DNA of 50,774 nucleotides from Eubacterium sp. (GCA_022511265.1 JAFLRX010000016.1:1-50774), one strand, 5' to 3'. Counted from the first letter of the stretch, positions 1 to 8,598 are shown. Made by a program: numbers and translations. Notes: generated from the letters alone by a model not told the origin.

Positions 1-75
1 GGTGATCCACCCGGGAATCGAACCCGGGACACCCTGCTTAAAAGGCAGGTGCTCTGCCGCCTGAGCTAGTGGATC
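1..75 (-). tRNA. tRNA-Lys (anticodon UUU)
   Basis: Read on the minus strand, a cloverleaf can be folded: the acceptor arms GATCCAC and GTGGATC pair, the anticodon loop is CTTTTAA giving anticodon UUU, and the T arm carries the canonical TTCGATT loop between CCGGG and CCCGG. After the discriminator A only CC is visible because the window begins there, so the encoded CCA is cut by one base. The gene points off the left edge, away from nth. Confidence 0.95.
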
Positions 76-178
76 ATATTCTTTTTGCAGTAACGCTGTT
101 TATTATAACAAAAAAAACGGTGTTTGTCAACACTTAGGACAAAAAAATTTGAATTTTTATTATTTTTCCGCGTTTCGC

Positions 179-200
179 GGACACCCTGCTTAAAAGGCAG
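179..200 (-). repeat. 22-bp fragment of the tRNA-Lys gene
   Basis: These 22 bases are identical to bases 27-48, the anticodon arm and variable-loop part of the neighbouring tRNA-Lys. The flanks do not continue the tRNA, so this is a fragment and not a second gene. It lies upstream of the tRNA 5' end. It could be the remnant of a duplicated tRNA or the scar of an integration and excision event. Confidence 0.7.
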
Positions 201-220
201 AGCGTCCTCATAATATGCAC

Positions 221-249
221 TTGACAGGTTTCGGCAAAAATCGTATAAT
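221..249 (+). promoter_or_regulatory. sigma-A promoter of nth
   Basis: Perfect consensus hexamers TTGACA (221-226) and TATAAT (244-249) with a 17-bp spacer, about 30 bp before the nth start codon. It begins 20 bp after the tRNA fragment. Confidence 0.9.
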
Positions 250-281
250 AAAGATAAACTACGACTAAAGAGGGTTTTTGT

Positions 282-908
282 ATGACGAAAAAGCAAAGAG
301 CCGCGGCTATAATTGACGCGCTGAAAAAAGAATATCCCGACGTTAAATGCGCGCTTACATACCAACAGCCGCACGAGCTGCTGATAGCTACGCGGCTGTC
401 GGCACAGTGTACCGACGTCAGGGTGAATATGGTGACGCCCGCGCTGTTCGAGCGTTTTCCGACGATAGAGGCATTCGCCGATGCCGAGGTAGACGAAGTA
501 GCGGAATATATAAAATCCTGCGGGCTGTTCAAGACCAAGGCGGCGGATATAGTAAATATGTGCGTTATGCTGCGGGACGAGTACGGTTCGGTCGTGCCGG
601 ACAGCATCGACGAGCTGACCAAGCTGCCGGGCGTAGGCAGAAAGACCGCCAACCTTATCGTAGGCGACCTGTACGGCAAGCCGGCGATAGTCTGCGATAC
701 GCATGTCATCCGTCTTACCAATCGGCTGGGTTTGACCGATTCAAAGGACGCGCAGAAAGTGGAAAAGCAGCTTGCCGCGCTGCTGCCGCCGGAGGAAAGC
801 CTGTACTTCTGCCACCGCCTTGTATGGCACGGCAGGGGCGTCTGCAACGCGAGAAAGCCGGACTGCGAGGCATGCACGCTGAAAGAGCTGTGCAAAGAGT
901 ATAAATAA
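282..908 (+). CDS. nth: endonuclease III (Nth), DNA glycosylase/AP lyase
   Basis: Base-excision repair enzyme that removes oxidised pyrimidines and nicks the abasic site. The 208-residue length is normal for the family. The helix-hairpin-helix motif LPGVGRKTANLIVG holds the expected catalytic lysine, the catalytic aspartate lies in CDTHVIRL, and the C-terminus has the four-cysteine [4Fe-4S] loop with C-x6-C-x2-C-x5-C spacing. The ATG follows an AGAGGG ribosome binding site and a consensus promoter. It appears monocistronic: the next gene has its own promoter 48 bp beyond the stop. Nothing is missing. Confidence 0.97.
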   Translation: MTKKQRAAAIIDALKKEYPDVKCALTYQQPHELLIATRLSAQCTDVRVNMVTPALFERFPTIEAFADAEVDEVAEYIKSCGLFKTKAADIVNMCVMLRDEYGSVVPDSIDELTKLPGVGRKTANLIVGDLYGKPAIVCDTHVIRLTNRLGLTDSKDAQKVEKQLAALLPPEESLYFCHRLVWHGRGVCNARKPDCEACTLKELCKEYK

Positions 909-955
909 ATATTGGTAAATATAGCAGGCAACCTGTTCTTTTTCTCAGAAAACGG

Positions 956-984
956 TTGATTTCTCAGCGGAAATTTGCTATAAT
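956..984 (+). promoter_or_regulatory. promoter of the XRE-cupin/acyl-CoA synthetase operon
   Basis: TTGATT (956-961) and TATAAT (979-984) are separated by 17 bp. The -35 hexamer sits between two copies of TTTCTCAG (941-948 and 960-967 approximately), a direct repeat that could be a binding site for the autoregulator encoded just downstream. The operator role is inference. Confidence 0.8.
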
Positions 985-1020
985 TAAAAATAACAAAATA
1001 ACCTTTCAACGGAGGTAATT

Positions 1021-1581
1021 ATGGATTACAATATCAAAGACGTATCCGGGCGCCTTAAAAGCACGAGAGAATATCTTGACATCACAGTCGAGGAAATGTC
1101 AAAAAAGACCAACGTATCAATTGAGGAATACATTTCACTGGAGAACGGAGAAAAGGACTTTTCGCTGTCGTTTCTTAACGAGGCGGCAGAGGCGCTGGGC
1201 GTAGAGCTTATCGAGCTGCTGACCGGCGTTACCCCCAAGCTGAACACTTATTCTGTTGTCCGTAAGGACCACGGTCTGCCGATAGAAAGACGCGAGCGCT
1301 TTGCGTATCAGCATCTGGCATATCTGTTCAAGAAAAAGGAGATAGAGCCGCTGCTGGTAACCGCACCGTATGATGAGGAAGAGCAGAGCAAGCCTATACA
1401 CCTTTCTGCGCATGACGGACAGGAAATGGACTTTATCCTTTCCGGCAAGCTGAAATTCCAGATAGGTGATCATATAGAGATACTTAACGAGGGCGACTGC
1501 GTATATTACGACAGTAAAAATCCGCACGGCATGATAGCGATAGGCGGACAGGAATGTAAATTCCTAGCGGTGCTTATATAA
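1021..1581 (+). CDS. XRE-family regulator with C-terminal cupin domain
   Basis: A 186-residue DNA-binding regulator. Residues about 8-62 form a Cro/CI-type helix-turn-helix (VEEMSKKTNVSIEEYISLE followed by a second helix). Residues about 110-186 form a small cupin barrel, with GDCVYYDSKNPHG near the end. XRE-cupin proteins usually sense a small metabolite through the cupin. A strong GGAGG site precedes the ATG. The stop lies 21 bp before the acyl-CoA synthetase start, so the two are co-transcribed; such regulator-plus-ligase pairs are common in Clostridia. The ligand may be the acid or acyl-CoA handled by that ligase, which is inference. Confidence 0.9.
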   Translation: MDYNIKDVSGRLKSTREYLDITVEEMSKKTNVSIEEYISLENGEKDFSLSFLNEAAEALGVELIELLTGVTPKLNTYSVVRKDHGLPIERRERFAYQHLAYLFKKKEIEPLLVTAPYDEEEQSKPIHLSAHDGQEMDFILSGKLKFQIGDHIEILNEGDCVYYDSKNPHGMIAIGGQECKFLAVLI

Positions 1582-1602
1582 ACAGAGGAAAGGTTTAGAA
1601 CA

Positions 1603-3264
1603 ATGGAACAGGTAAAAGGATATTATAAAAAATTCGTCACCGAGGGCTTTGACGAGAACGGTATACTTAACAAGTTCGAGCTGAGCTGCCCGGACAACTT
1701 CAACTTCAGCTATGATATCATAGACAAGTTCGGCGAGATAGACCCCGACAGACGTGCGCTGCTGCACATCGACCTACAGGAAAACCGCCACGAGTTTTCT
1801 TATTTACAGTTGTCCAAGCTGTCCACCCAGGCGGCGAATTTATTCGCGTCAAAGGGCATCAAAAAGGGCGACATGGTAATGCTGATACTGAAGAGAAACT
1901 ATCAGTTCTGGATAGCGATATTCGGACTTATCAAGCTGGGTGCGATAGCTATACCCGCGACACATCTGCTGACCACACACGACCTTACCTACCGCTTTGA
2001 AAGAGCGAGCGTTAAGGCAGTGGTTTGTACCGGCTATAACCCCGATATCGAGCAGTTCACCGAAGAGGCTGAGGCTGAGATGGGTATTGACCTTATCAAG
2101 TTCATCGCCAACGGTGAAAGAGACGGCTGGATAAACTTTGACGAGGAAATTAAGAAGATGCCGGAGACGATGGAGCGTGTGCCCACCGACTCTTACGAGC
2201 ATATGCTGCTGTACTTTACCTCGGGTACTACAGGCTATCCCAAGATGGTAATACACAACCACCGCTATGCGCTGGCGCATATACAGACCGCCGCGCATTG
2301 GCATAACGTAGACCCCGACGGCATACACCTCACCGTATCCGATACCGGCTGGGGCAAGGCGGCATGGGGCAAGCTGTTCGGTCAGATGGCGTGCGGCACA
2401 TGTATATTTGTTTATGACTTTGATAAATTCGTACCCACCGATATGCTGCGGATAATGCAGGATTATAAGATAACCACCTTCTGCGCGCCGCCCACCATGT
2501 TCCGTTTCTTTATAAAAGAGGGACTGGAAAATTACGACCTGTCGTCGCTGAAATATTCCACCATCGCGGGCGAGGCGCTGAACCCCGAGGTGTATAATAA
2601 GTGGCTGGAATTTACCGGACTGAAGCTGATGGAGGCATTCGGTCAGACCGAATCCACCGCCCTGCTTGCTAACCTTATCGGTATGACGCCCAAGCCCGGC
2701 TCGATGGGCAAGCCCACACCGCTGTACGATGTGGATGTAGTTGACGATGACGGCAACCCCGTTCCGGTCGGCGAGGTAGGCGAGATAGTAGTCCGTGCCG
2801 AGCCCGGCAAGGACGGTCTGTTCGAGTGCTATTACCGTGACGAAGAGCTGACTAAAGAGGCATGGCATGACGGACTGTACCACACCGGCGACACCGCGTG
2901 GAAGGACGAGGACGGATATTTCTGGTATGTCGGCAGAAACGACGACGTTATCAAGGCGAGCGGCTATAGAATTGGACCGTTCGAGATAGAGAGCGTGCTT
3001 ATCTCTCATCCGTCGGTGCTGGAGTGTGCCGTAACCGGCGCACCCGACCCGAACGGAATAAGAGGTCAGGTAGTAAAGGCAACGGTAGTTCTGGCAAGGG
3101 GCTATACAGCGTCCGAAGAGCTGAAGAAAGAGCTTCAGAACTATGTCAAGAAGAACACCGCGCCCTATAAATATCCGAGAATAGTTGAGTTTGTAGACGA
3201 GCTGCCCAAGACCATAAGCGGCAAGATAAGACGTGTACAGATACGCAACGACGATAACAAATAA
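1603..3264 (+). CDS. AMP-forming acyl-CoA synthetase
   Basis: A 553-residue ANL-superfamily enzyme that activates a carboxylic acid with ATP to the acyl-adenylate and then the CoA thioester. Visible motifs are the phosphate-binding loop TSGTTGYPK near residue 206, the adenylate motif AFGQTES near residue 347, YHTGDTAWKDEDGYFWYVGR with the ribose-binding aspartate, and the C-terminal PKTISGKIRR with the adenylation lysine near residue 541. It resembles the acetyl/medium-chain (ACSM-like) group rather than long-chain FadD, but the substrate cannot be read from sequence. Second gene of an operon with the XRE-cupin regulator; a hairpin follows. Confidence 0.92.
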   Translation: MEQVKGYYKKFVTEGFDENGILNKFELSCPDNFNFSYDIIDKFGEIDPDRRALLHIDLQENRHEFSYLQLSKLSTQAANLFASKGIKKGDMVMLILKRNYQFWIAIFGLIKLGAIAIPATHLLTTHDLTYRFERASVKAVVCTGYNPDIEQFTEEAEAEMGIDLIKFIANGERDGWINFDEEIKKMPETMERVPTDSYEHMLLYFTSGTTGYPKMVIHNHRYALAHIQTAAHWHNVDPDGIHLTVSDTGWGKAAWGKLFGQMACGTCIFVYDFDKFVPTDMLRIMQDYKITTFCAPPTMFRFFIKEGLENYDLSSLKYSTIAGEALNPEVYNKWLEFTGLKLMEAFGQTESTALLANLIGMTPKPGSMGKPTPLYDVDVVDDDGNPVPVGEVGEIVVRAEPGKDGLFECYYRDEELTKEAWHDGLYHTGDTAWKDEDGYFWYVGRNDDVIKASGYRIGPFEIESVLISHPSVLECAVTGAPDPNGIRGQVVKATVVLARGYTASEELKKELQNYVKKNTAPYKYPRIVEFVDELPKTISGKIRRVQIRNDDNK

Positions 3265-3271
3265 TATTATT

Positions 3272-3301
3272 TCAACGCCGAAACTGTGTTTTCGGCGTTG
3301 A
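3272..3301 (+). terminator. hairpin after the acyl-CoA synthetase gene
   Basis: A 12-bp perfect stem (3272-3283 with 3290-3301) with a 6-base loop, lying between the synthetase stop and dprA. It is followed by ATTGTTAAAA and not a clean T run, so it may be a weak terminator or an RNA-stabilising hairpin that allows some read-through into dprA. Confidence 0.6.
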
Positions 3302-3319
3302 TTGTTAAAAGGAAAAAAT

Positions 3320-4729
3320 ATGAGAAACTACCTTTACATTTTACAGATTTACGGCGCGGGCAACCCGAAGATACACAATGTTTTAAATTATTACGGCACC
3401 GCCGAAAACGCGGTGAAGAAAATAATGCAGGGCGACAAGAGCAAGCTGCCGCCAAAGCGCGAGCTTGCCGCGTCCGCCGCGTCGCTGGAGCGGTCGGATA
3501 AAATAATAGCATGGTGCGCCAAAAACAACATACGGATAATCACCATAGATGATGACGATTATCCCGATATTTTACGCAACATATACAACCCGCCGACAGT
3601 ACTGTTCGTGCAGGGAGATTTATCCTATCTTGACAACCGCGTATCGGTGGCGGCGGTAGGACCGCGTATGCCGGACAGATATGCCGCGCGGCTGGCGTCG
3701 GTGATATGTCCGGGGCTGGCAAAATGCGGTATGGTGCTGGTCAGTGGGCTTGCCCGCGGTATCGACCAGACCGCGCATATCAGCTCGGTACGGGCGCATC
3801 AGCCGACGATCGCGGTACTCGCCTGCGGCAGCGATGTGGAATATCCCGCCAACACTATGCGGCTGCGCCGTGATATTATCAAAAGCGGCGGCGCGGTGGT
3901 GACCGAGCTGCTGCCCGGCACAGGCTGCAACGCGGGATATTTTGAATACCGCAACCGACTTATCTCAGGACTTGCCGACGGTACGTTAGTAATAGGGGCA
4001 AATAATACCAGCGGCAGTATGATAACCGCCCGCCATGCCGCCGAGCAGGACAGGGACTTGTTTTTCACCGTGCCGCCCGACACCCTCAGCCCAAAGGTAA
4101 GCAGGGTGATAAAATATCTGCGTGACGGTGCGATACCGGTATACGACCATTATGACGTTATCGGCGAATATTTCGATATCTACGGCGACAGGCTGAACGC
4201 CAAATATATAGATAAAAACAGGCTGGGCTATCTCGCGAGGGGCGGCAGGATGTTCTCGGAGGTTGACATAGCCAAACCGCAGACTGCGCCCGACATTGCA
4301 CCGCCGCCCGACGAGCCTGATATCCCGCCCGCGCCCGCACACCCCGAAAGCAGGAACTATGTCGATATGATGCCGAAAAAGTACCGCATACTGCTCGGCT
4401 ATGAAAAGCCTGACGACAGCGAGACGGAGGAAGAAAAGCCTGATATACAAGATGAGCCGCCGCTGCCCACCGAGGCAGAGCTGCGCGGGCAGGGCGGAAC
4501 ACCCGCCGACAGTCCGCGGGGTATAGTACTCGGAGAATCGGACAGCCCGCTGAGGCAAAAGCTGTACCGACTGATAGAATCCTCCGAAAGCGGTATCTCA
4601 CTTGACGAGATATTAAGAAATATCGACGATGATTTCGGTGACGTCACCGAGACACTGGCGGATATGGAGATAGACGGGGCGATAAAATGCGGGGTAGGAA
4701 ACGTGTTTGTCGCAACGAGTAATACATAA
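3320..4729 (+). CDS. dprA: DNA-processing protein DprA (Smf)
   Basis: Single-stranded-DNA-binding protein that loads RecA on incoming DNA during transformation. The 469 residues begin at the ATG preceded by AAAAGGAAA; an in-frame TTG 18 bases upstream lacks a site of its own. The Rossmann-like core spans about residues 100-310, with LVSGLARGIDQTAH, LACGSDVEYP and EYRNRLISGLADGTLVIGA. It is followed by a long acidic, proline-rich linker (about 320-405) and a C-terminal winged-helix domain. The core is somewhat divergent: the usual GSR is VGPR and the usual VVEA is VIGA. TopA, the common neighbour, is absent. A strong terminator follows. Confidence 0.88.
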   Translation: MRNYLYILQIYGAGNPKIHNVLNYYGTAENAVKKIMQGDKSKLPPKRELAASAASLERSDKIIAWCAKNNIRIITIDDDDYPDILRNIYNPPTVLFVQGDLSYLDNRVSVAAVGPRMPDRYAARLASVICPGLAKCGMVLVSGLARGIDQTAHISSVRAHQPTIAVLACGSDVEYPANTMRLRRDIIKSGGAVVTELLPGTGCNAGYFEYRNRLISGLADGTLVIGANNTSGSMITARHAAEQDRDLFFTVPPDTLSPKVSRVIKYLRDGAIPVYDHYDVIGEYFDIYGDRLNAKYIDKNRLGYLARGGRMFSEVDIAKPQTAPDIAPPPDEPDIPPAPAHPESRNYVDMMPKKYRILLGYEKPDDSETEEEKPDIQDEPPLPTEAELRGQGGTPADSPRGIVLGESDSPLRQKLYRLIESSESGISLDEILRNIDDDFGDVTETLADMEIDGAIKCGVGNVFVATSNT

Positions 4730-4764
4730 TATTTTACATAGTAAAGAGTGATATTATACAGTTT

Positions 4765-4795
4765 AAGGCGTGCTGTCGGCGCGCCTTGTTTTTTT
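4765..4795 (+). terminator. rho-independent terminator after dprA
   Basis: A 9-bp stem AAGGCGTGC/GCGCGCCTT with a 5-base loop and a run of seven T ending at 4795. Confidence 0.9.
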
Positions 4796-4818
4796 GTTTA
4801 TTTTTTCCTTTTTTACTA

Positions 4819-4847
4819 TTGACTTTCGGTGTGCGTTGTGCTAAAAT
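4819..4847 (+). promoter_or_regulatory. promoter of the ABC exporter pair
   Basis: TTGACT (4819-4824) and TAAAAT (4842-4847) with a 17-bp spacer, directly after the dprA terminator. It implies a 5' leader of about 130 bases. Confidence 0.75.
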
Positions 4848-4849
4848 AA

Positions 4850-4984
4850 TAATCGTTTTCGCGGTGCAATAATACCGCGAAAAAACTGTCTATAGAGAAA
4901 AATTTGCGGAATAAATAATTAATGGTGTGAAGTAATTCTGCGCATACAGGCTGATGCCTGTCCAAAAAATGAAAGGAGCGTAAA
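4850..4984 (+). promoter_or_regulatory. structured 5' leader of the ABC exporter operon
   Basis: The leader contains a perfect 10-bp hairpin (4856-4865 with 4874-4883, loop of 8) and a second 6-bp hairpin ACAGGC/GCCTGT (4946-4951 with 4956-4961) followed by CCAAAAAATG and the AAAGGAG ribosome binding site at 4972-4978. Neither hairpin has a terminator T run. The second lies close enough to the ribosome binding site to influence translation. I do not recognise a known riboswitch class. Regulation by the leader is inference. Confidence 0.5.
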
Positions 4985-6739
4985 ATGTTTCAGTTGAAAT
5001 GGCTTTGGCAGAATCTTAAAGGCTACCGCCCGATGTACGCGGCGGCACTGATGCTGTCAATAATAATTCAGACGTTTTTCCTGATAGGACCGATGATAGT
5101 CGAGCGCATTGTCGAGATATTCATCTCCTCGCCGGACGCGCTCGAAAACATCGTGGTACAGCGCGACCTGCTTATCATGCTGTGTGCGCTGCTTATCATC
5201 TTTACCTTTGTGCGTACCTGTCTGCAATTTCTCTGTAAGATGCTGTATGAGACGGTATCGCAGGGCGTTTTGCAGGATGTGCGTAACAAGCTGTTCGCAA
5301 AGATACAAAATCAGGATATGCATTATTTCGACACTCACACCAAGGGCGACCTTGTCACCCGTCTTACCGGCGACTTAGAGCTTATCCGTCACTCGCTGGC
5401 GTGGATAATACTTATGGTGGTGGAGAGCGGTTCGCTGTTCATATTCACGATAATTTATTTCTTCACGCTGGACTGGCTGCTGACGTTATGTTTGCTGGCG
5501 GTGACACCGCTGTTGTTCATTGTAACACGTCTGTTTTCCAAGTCGGCAGGACCGCGGTACGTCAAGTTGCGTGAAAAGCTGTCCCGCCTTAACTCAAAGG
5601 CGCAGGAGAACATTGCCGCCAACCGCGTGGTAAAGGCGTTCGCCCGTGAGGAATACGAAAAAGAGGACTTTGATAAATATAATAAGGAATACTGCGAATA
5701 CAACCAGCAGGCGGCAATGGTATGGCTGAAATTCCAGCCGTATGTGGAAATACTCGCCCAGAGCCTGTGGGTAATACAGATGCTGATCGGCGGTATCTTT
5801 GTAGTAAACGGCAGGATAACATTAGCCCAGTACACGGTGTTTTCCGGCTTGCTGTGGACGATATCCAACGCGATAAGAAACATCGGTATGCTGATAAACG
5901 ACCTGCAAAGATTTTTTGCAAGCGTGTCCAAGATAATAGAGGTGTTCTATGCGCGCCCCGGCATAATCAACAACCACGACAGTGCCGAGCGCCCGCGCAT
6001 CCCGGGCGACATCCGCTTTGAGCACGTGTCGATGAGCTTTGACGGCAAGCAGGTGCTGAAGGACATCAACCTTGACATAAAGGACGGCGAGACGGTGGTG
6101 ATAATGGGCGCGACAGGCTCCGGCAAGACTGCGATGATGAACCTTATCGCCCGCTTTTACGACCCGACCGAGGGCGCGATATACATAGGCGGCAAAAATA
6201 TCAAGGACTACGAGCCGGATATTTTACGCTGCAATATCGGTATGACCACGCAGGAGGTAATGCTGTTTTCGGATACCATAGACGGCAATATAGCCTACGG
6301 TAAATCCGACCTGCCTTTTGAGGAGGTAAAGGATTTTGCGCATCTCGCCTCGGCACACTTTATCGAGAGCATGCCGGATCAGTATGAGACTATTATAGGC
6401 GAGCGCGGCGTGGGTCTGTCCGGCGGACAAAAGCAGAGGATAGCTTTAGCCCGCGCGATGGCGATACGCCCGCCGATACTGATACTGGACGACACAACCT
6501 CGGCGGTGGATATGGAGACCGAGATAGAGATACAGGAAAATCTCACAAAGTTAGATTTTGACTGCACCAAGCTGATAATAGCACAGCGTACGTCCTCGGC
6601 GCGGTATGCCGACAGGATAGTTATACTGGACGACGGAAAGGTGCTGGAAAACGGCACCCATGCCGAGCTGATGAGTAAAAAGGGCTATTACTATGAGATA
6701 TTCACCCTCCAAAACGGTGAAGCAGAGGAGGTGGGATAA
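4985..6739 (+). CDS. ABC exporter half-transporter with a degenerate ATP site
   Basis: A 584-residue type IV ABC exporter subunit: about six membrane helices (residues 20-310), then a nucleotide-binding domain. Walker A is GATGSGKT near residue 374 and the signature LSGGQKQR near 477. The Walker B end reads ILILDDTTSAVD, with aspartate where the catalytic glutamate should be, and the switch histidine is glutamine (IIAQR near 530). These are the known marks of the non-hydrolysing site in heterodimeric exporters of the BmrC/BmrD or TM287/288 type. The partner gene abuts it without a gap. The substrate, perhaps a drug or lipid, cannot be told. Confidence 0.93.
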   Translation: MFQLKWLWQNLKGYRPMYAAALMLSIIIQTFFLIGPMIVERIVEIFISSPDALENIVVQRDLLIMLCALLIIFTFVRTCLQFLCKMLYETVSQGVLQDVRNKLFAKIQNQDMHYFDTHTKGDLVTRLTGDLELIRHSLAWIILMVVESGSLFIFTIIYFFTLDWLLTLCLLAVTPLLFIVTRLFSKSAGPRYVKLREKLSRLNSKAQENIAANRVVKAFAREEYEKEDFDKYNKEYCEYNQQAAMVWLKFQPYVEILAQSLWVIQMLIGGIFVVNGRITLAQYTVFSGLLWTISNAIRNIGMLINDLQRFFASVSKIIEVFYARPGIINNHDSAERPRIPGDIRFEHVSMSFDGKQVLKDINLDIKDGETVVIMGATGSGKTAMMNLIARFYDPTEGAIYIGGKNIKDYEPDILRCNIGMTTQEVMLFSDTIDGNIAYGKSDLPFEEVKDFAHLASAHFIESMPDQYETIIGERGVGLSGGQKQRIALARAMAIRPPILILDDTTSAVDMETEIEIQENLTKLDFDCTKLIIAQRTSSARYADRIVILDDGKVLENGTHAELMSKKGYYYEIFTLQNGEAEEVG

Positions 6740-8536
6740 GTGGCAAGAAATAAATACGATATAGACGAGCGTCTTGAGACCCCATTCGACTTCAAGCATT
6801 TCAAGCGTGCGCTGGTATATGTAAAGCGTTATCGGGCGCGGATAATCCTCGCGCTGACGTTGTCGGCGATATCGGCGGTGGTCGCGCTGGTCGCGCCGCT
6901 GCTGACCAAAGAGGCGGTGGACGTCGCTATCCCGCGCGGTATCGAGACAGGCAACATTGATTATATCATTCTGCTTTCGGTGCTGTTTTTCCTCTCTGTG
7001 GCGGTCAGCGCGATACTCGGCAATATCCGTCAGCGGATAATGACCAAAGCAGGACAGATGATGATATACGACATCAGAAAAGACCTGTTTGCCCACTTGC
7101 AGGAATTACCGTTCCAATACTATGATGACAGACCGCAGGGCAAGATACTTGTCCGCGTGGTAAACTACGTCAACAATGTCTCCAACATGCTGACTAACGG
7201 TATAATCAACTTTATACTGGAAATTTTCAACATAATTTTCGTAACGATATTTATGTTCGTCGTTGACGCGCGGCTGGCGCTTGTGATATTCGCGGGTGTG
7301 CCGGTGTTCATCACCGTGATGGTAATACTGAAAAACAAGCAGCGCCGCGCATGGCGTGAAGAATCCAACAAGCAGTCCAACCAGACCGCTTATCTCGCCG
7401 AGAGTATAAACTGCATCCGTGTCACCCAAAGCTTTGCGAGGGAGAACGAGAACCTCGGCATATTCCGCCGCCTGTCCACCGAATACCGCAAGGCATGGAT
7501 GAAGGCGGTCACGATAAACAACTTTGTCGCTTTCTCGGTGGATAACATCAAGGCGATAGTAGAATCAGCACTGTACTTTGTAGGTCTGCTGATAATCGGC
7601 TATCCCGCGGTGGGACTGGGCAGCATACTGGCAATGAGCAACTACTCCAACCGCTTTTGGCAGCCGATAATCAACATCGCGACGATATACAACAACTTTG
7701 TCAACGCGGTGGCGTATCTTGAGCGTATATTTGAGACGATGGACGAACCCGTCCCGGTAAAGGATATCGAGGGCGCGACCGAGCTGCCGGAGGTAAAGGG
7801 CGAGGTAGAGTTCCGCAATGTTACCTTTGCGTACGAAGAGGGTAAGAACGTGCTGGAAAATCTCAGCTTTAAGGTCAACCCCGGCGAGAGCGTCGCATTG
7901 GTAGGACCTACCGGCGCGGGCAAGACCACGGTAGTAAACCTTATCTCCCGCTTTTATAACATAAACGGCGGCGAGGTGCTCATCGACGGCAACGACATCA
8001 GCAAGGTGACGTTACACTCTCTGCGCAGCCAGATGGGAATAATGCTGCAGGACAGCTTTATCTTCTCGGGCAGCATTGAGGATAATATCAAGTACGGCAA
8101 GCTGGACGCGACTGAGGAAGAGGTACGCAATGCTGCAAAGACCGTATGTGCCGATGAGTTTATCACCGGACTTGAAAACGGCTATCAGACCGAGATGTTT
8201 GAGGGCGGCTCTCAGCTGTCCGGCGGACAGCGGCAGCTGGTATCTTTTGCTCGTACACTTATCTCCGACCCGAAGATACTGATATTGGATGAGGCGACCT
8301 CGTCAATAGACGCCAAGACCGAGCGGCTGCTGCAAAAAGGTCTTAACGAAATGCTGAAGGGCCGCACCAGCTTTATCATCGCGCACCGCCTGTCTACTAT
8401 CAAAAACTGCGACAAGATAATGTTCATCAATGACAAGGGCATTACCGAGGCAGGCACGCATGACGAGTTGCTGGCAAAGAAGGGCGATTATTATCGCCTT
8501 TACATGGCGCAGAAATTTGAAGAGCAGACGGTGTAA
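6740..8536 (+). CDS. ABC exporter half-transporter, canonical partner
   Basis: A 598-residue exporter subunit with N-terminal membrane domain and C-terminal ATPase. The motifs are intact: GPTGAGKTT near residue 388, LSGGQRQL near 492, ILDEATSSID with the catalytic glutamate near 516, and IIAHRLST with the switch histidine near 545. It starts with GTG immediately after the stop of the upstream subunit, with the ribosome binding site GAGGAGGT inside that gene, so translational coupling is expected. The two should form a heterodimer with one working and one degenerate site. Two hairpins follow. Confidence 0.95.
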   Translation: MARNKYDIDERLETPFDFKHFKRALVYVKRYRARIILALTLSAISAVVALVAPLLTKEAVDVAIPRGIETGNIDYIILLSVLFFLSVAVSAILGNIRQRIMTKAGQMMIYDIRKDLFAHLQELPFQYYDDRPQGKILVRVVNYVNNVSNMLTNGIINFILEIFNIIFVTIFMFVVDARLALVIFAGVPVFITVMVILKNKQRRAWREESNKQSNQTAYLAESINCIRVTQSFARENENLGIFRRLSTEYRKAWMKAVTINNFVAFSVDNIKAIVESALYFVGLLIIGYPAVGLGSILAMSNYSNRFWQPIINIATIYNNFVNAVAYLERIFETMDEPVPVKDIEGATELPEVKGEVEFRNVTFAYEEGKNVLENLSFKVNPGESVALVGPTGAGKTTVVNLISRFYNINGGEVLIDGNDISKVTLHSLRSQMGIMLQDSFIFSGSIEDNIKYGKLDATEEEVRNAAKTVCADEFITGLENGYQTEMFEGGSQLSGGQRQLVSFARTLISDPKILILDEATSSIDAKTERLLQKGLNEMLKGRTSFIIAHRLSTIKNCDKIMFINDKGITEAGTHDELLAKKGDYYRLYMAQKFEEQTV

Positions 8537-8551
8537 ATGCTAAAACCTCAC

Positions 8552-8579
8552 ATAGCCTTCCCCTCAAGGGGAAGGCTAT
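8552..8579. repeat. palindromic repeat sharing a core with 17521-17541
   Basis: A perfect 13-bp inverted repeat ATAGCCTTCCCCT/AGGGGAAGGCTAT with a 2-base loop. The core AGCCTTCCCCTyrAGGGGAAG recurs at 17521-17541. In this copy no T run follows directly; the true terminator comes next. Confidence 0.75.
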
Positions 8580-8598
8580 TACGGTTTTATGCCATACT

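Noticed and set aside
1849-3009. Long open frame of 386 codons antisense to the acyl-CoA synthetase gene
   Set aside because: It mirrors codon bias of the plus-strand gene, has no ribosome binding site or recognisable domain, and would destroy a clear ANL-family gene if real.
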